Source: DSVZ01 sp037439785
GTDB taxonomy: Bacteria > Verrucomicrobiota > Verrucomicrobiia > Limisphaerales > J093
Reading direction: 5' to 3'
Assembly (NCBI GenBank): GCA_037439785.1
Contig: JBBIVJ010000024.1
Span: forward strand, 8,900-72,899
Length of the DNA stretch: 64,000 bases
Below the pieces are notes generated by a model that made no database searches, had not been told where the DNA came from, and saw only the letters and a list, made by a program, of their open reading frames with translations. How positions within the stretch are numbered: position 1 is the first letter of the stretch; each line of letters begins with the position of its first letter. Positions 62,861-64,000 of this stretch are shown here, piece after piece. The position numbers and the translations under genes are program-made.

Positions 62861-64000
62861 TCAACTCCGGGCGGCGGCGCGGCTGGCGATGGCCTCGGCG
62901 AACAGGTGGAGGGCCTCCTCGCGCACCAGGGCGCCGACCAGGCGGCATTCCAGGCGGTTGTTGACCACCGGCACGTGCCGCAGGTCGCTGGCCAGCAGCA
63001 GGGGCAGCGCCTCGTGCAGCCGCTGGTTGGGCGTCAGGCACGGCGGCGGCGGCCGCATCACATCGTAGGCGATCACCGCCTCGAAGCCCGGGCCGGCATT
63101 AAGGTAGGCCTTGAGGTCCTGCAGGGCCACGACGCCGGTCAGCCGGCCCTGGCCGTCCACCACCGGCAGGTAGTTGTGCGGGCTGGTCAGGAACCGCTGG
63201 CCGATCTCCTTCAGGGTGGCGGTCTCCGCCAGCGGCGGCACCGGCTCGCGCATCAGGTCCCCCACCGTCTGCTGGGTGGCCGCGCCGAGGCGGTCGGCCT
63301 CGGTCTCCTCCAGCCAGGCCCGTTGCCGCAGCGGCTCGGTGTACACCGAGTCCGGATGCAGGCGGCGGCTGACCAGGGTGGCCACGGCACAGGCCAGCAT
63401 CACCGCCGGCATGAGCGAGGCGTTGAGCGAAATCTCGAAGACCAGGATCATCGCCAGGAGCGGGGCGTGGGTGGTGGCGGCAAGCACACTACCCATGCCG
63501 GCCAGGGCGAACGCCGCCAGCGGCAGCGGCTGGGCCAGCCCCGCCAGGTGCAACAGCGAGCCGGTCAGGCAGCCCAACGCCGCCCCCAGAAACAAGGTGG
63601 GGGTCATCACCCCGCCCACCGTGCCCACCCCCACGGTGAAGACCGTGGCCACGAGCTTGGCCGACAACAGCCCCGCCAGCAGCAGCGGGCCGTAACGCGG
63701 CGGGCTTTCCAGAATGTGGGAGGTGACCGCGTAGCCGTTGCCCCAGACCTCCGGCACGGCCAGGGACAAGGCCCCCACCCCCAGCCCGGCCGCAAACAAC
63801 ATCACGTACACCGGCTGCCGCAGCGCCCGCACGCACTGCTCGCACTCGCGCAGCAGCCGCAGGAACAACGCCCCCAGCCCGCCCGCCAGCCCCCCCAGCA
63901 CCAGGAACCAGGGCAGGAGCCCCACGCGGGTGAACTCGAAACCCGGCACGCGGTAGAGCGGTTCCAGGCCGAAGAAGCTGCGCGACATCACCGCGGCCAC
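62861..64000 (-). CDS. ClC-family chloride channel/transporter with CBS pair (5' partial)
   Basis: C-terminal 379 residues; the frame continues past the window edge, so the start and the N-terminal helices (with the GREGP filter segment) are missing. Seen: channel helices with GTVGGVMTPTLFLGAALG (the GxFxP filter region, here GVMTP, without the Phe) and MLACAVATLVSRRL, then two CBS domains (VGDLMREPVPPLAE to VALQDLKAYL, and AYDVMRPPPPCLTP to VREEALHLF). CBS domains in ClC proteins regulate gating by binding adenosine nucleotides. Whether it is channel or exchanger cannot be told from this part. Confidence 0.9.
   Translation of the reverse strand: MAAVMSRSFFGLEPLYRVPGFEFTRVGLLPWFLVLGGLAGGLGALFLRLLRECEQCVRALRQPVYVMLFAAGLGVGALSLAVPEVWGNGYAVTSHILESPPRYGPLLLAGLLSAKLVATVFTVGVGTVGGVMTPTLFLGAALGCLTGSLLHLAGLAQPLPLAAFALAGMGSVLAATTHAPLLAMILVFEISLNASLMPAVMLACAVATLVSRRLHPDSVYTEPLRQRAWLEETEADRLGAATQQTVGDLMREPVPPLAETATLKEIGQRFLTSPHNYLPVVDGQGRLTGVVALQDLKAYLNAGPGFEAVIAYDVMRPPPPCLTPNQRLHEALPLLLASDLRHVPVVNNRLECRLVGALVREEALHLFAEAIASRAAARS

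Overview
The window is high-GC bacterial chromosome, gene-dense and without insertion sequences, prophage genes or CRISPR arrays. Several features point to Verrucomicrobiota, perhaps the Limisphaerales/Pedosphaera side of the phylum: a divergent FtsZ inside a division/cell-wall (dcw) cluster, a protein of the planctomycete/verrucomicrobial Minf_1886 family, an EF-P with an NLR tip loop, secreted DUF6807 and GH127 proteins, and a giant secreted modular protein. The phylum call is an inference from gene content; there is no rRNA gene here.

Layout. Bases 1-13013 (+) are the dcw cluster: a degraded MurE-like protein, murF, mraY, a LysM protein where murD is usually found, ftsW, murG, murB, ddl, ftsQ, ftsA, ftsZ. 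Neither murC nor murD is present. Bases 13041-22250 hold efp, a DUF6807 protein, a small membrane protein, a Minf_1886 protein, a large M16 peptidase, a GlcD-type oxidase with a DUF2007 partner, and a Tat-exported GH127 enzyme. Bases 22357-28824 (-) are a complete SUF iron-sulfur operon (Fur-type regulator, sufB, C, D, U, T, S). Bases 28942-36067 contain an AsmA-like protein, an epimerase, and a CusA/CzcA-type metal-efflux system (Cys-rich leader protein, adaptor, pump) split by a two-gene retropepsin-type insert on the other strand. A LOG protein and a second M16 peptidase follow.

Bases 38449-50531 (-) are a complex I operon headed by an Rrf2-type iron-sulfur regulator: nuoA, B, C, D, H, I, J, K, then two NuoL/MrpD-type antiporter subunits around an 86-residue membrane protein, then nuoM and nuoN. 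It has no nuoEFG, so the NADH-input module is missing locally. Next come a 1343-residue secreted protein with its own promoter and terminator, tRNA-Gln(UUG), ispF, tRNA-Phe(GAA), small TPR and coiled-coil proteins, a Cof-type phosphatase, an exported glutathione peroxidase, an S4 RNA-binding protein, an exported subtilase with an STN-like N-terminus, and a two-gene unit of a HAD-NUDIX fusion plus folB. A truncated ClC channel with CBS domains ends the window.

Three themes stand out. First, many first genes of transcription units carry a TTGNNN - 16 to 18 bp - TANNNT promoter ending only 5-9 bases before the start codon, which suggests widespread leaderless mRNAs; this also settles several GTG starts. 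Second, the HAD-NUDIX fusion one base upstream of folB could supply the two dephosphorylation steps that feed FolB in folate synthesis. Third, the dcw locus carries a MurE-like pseudoenzyme and a GTPase-loop-divergent FtsZ.
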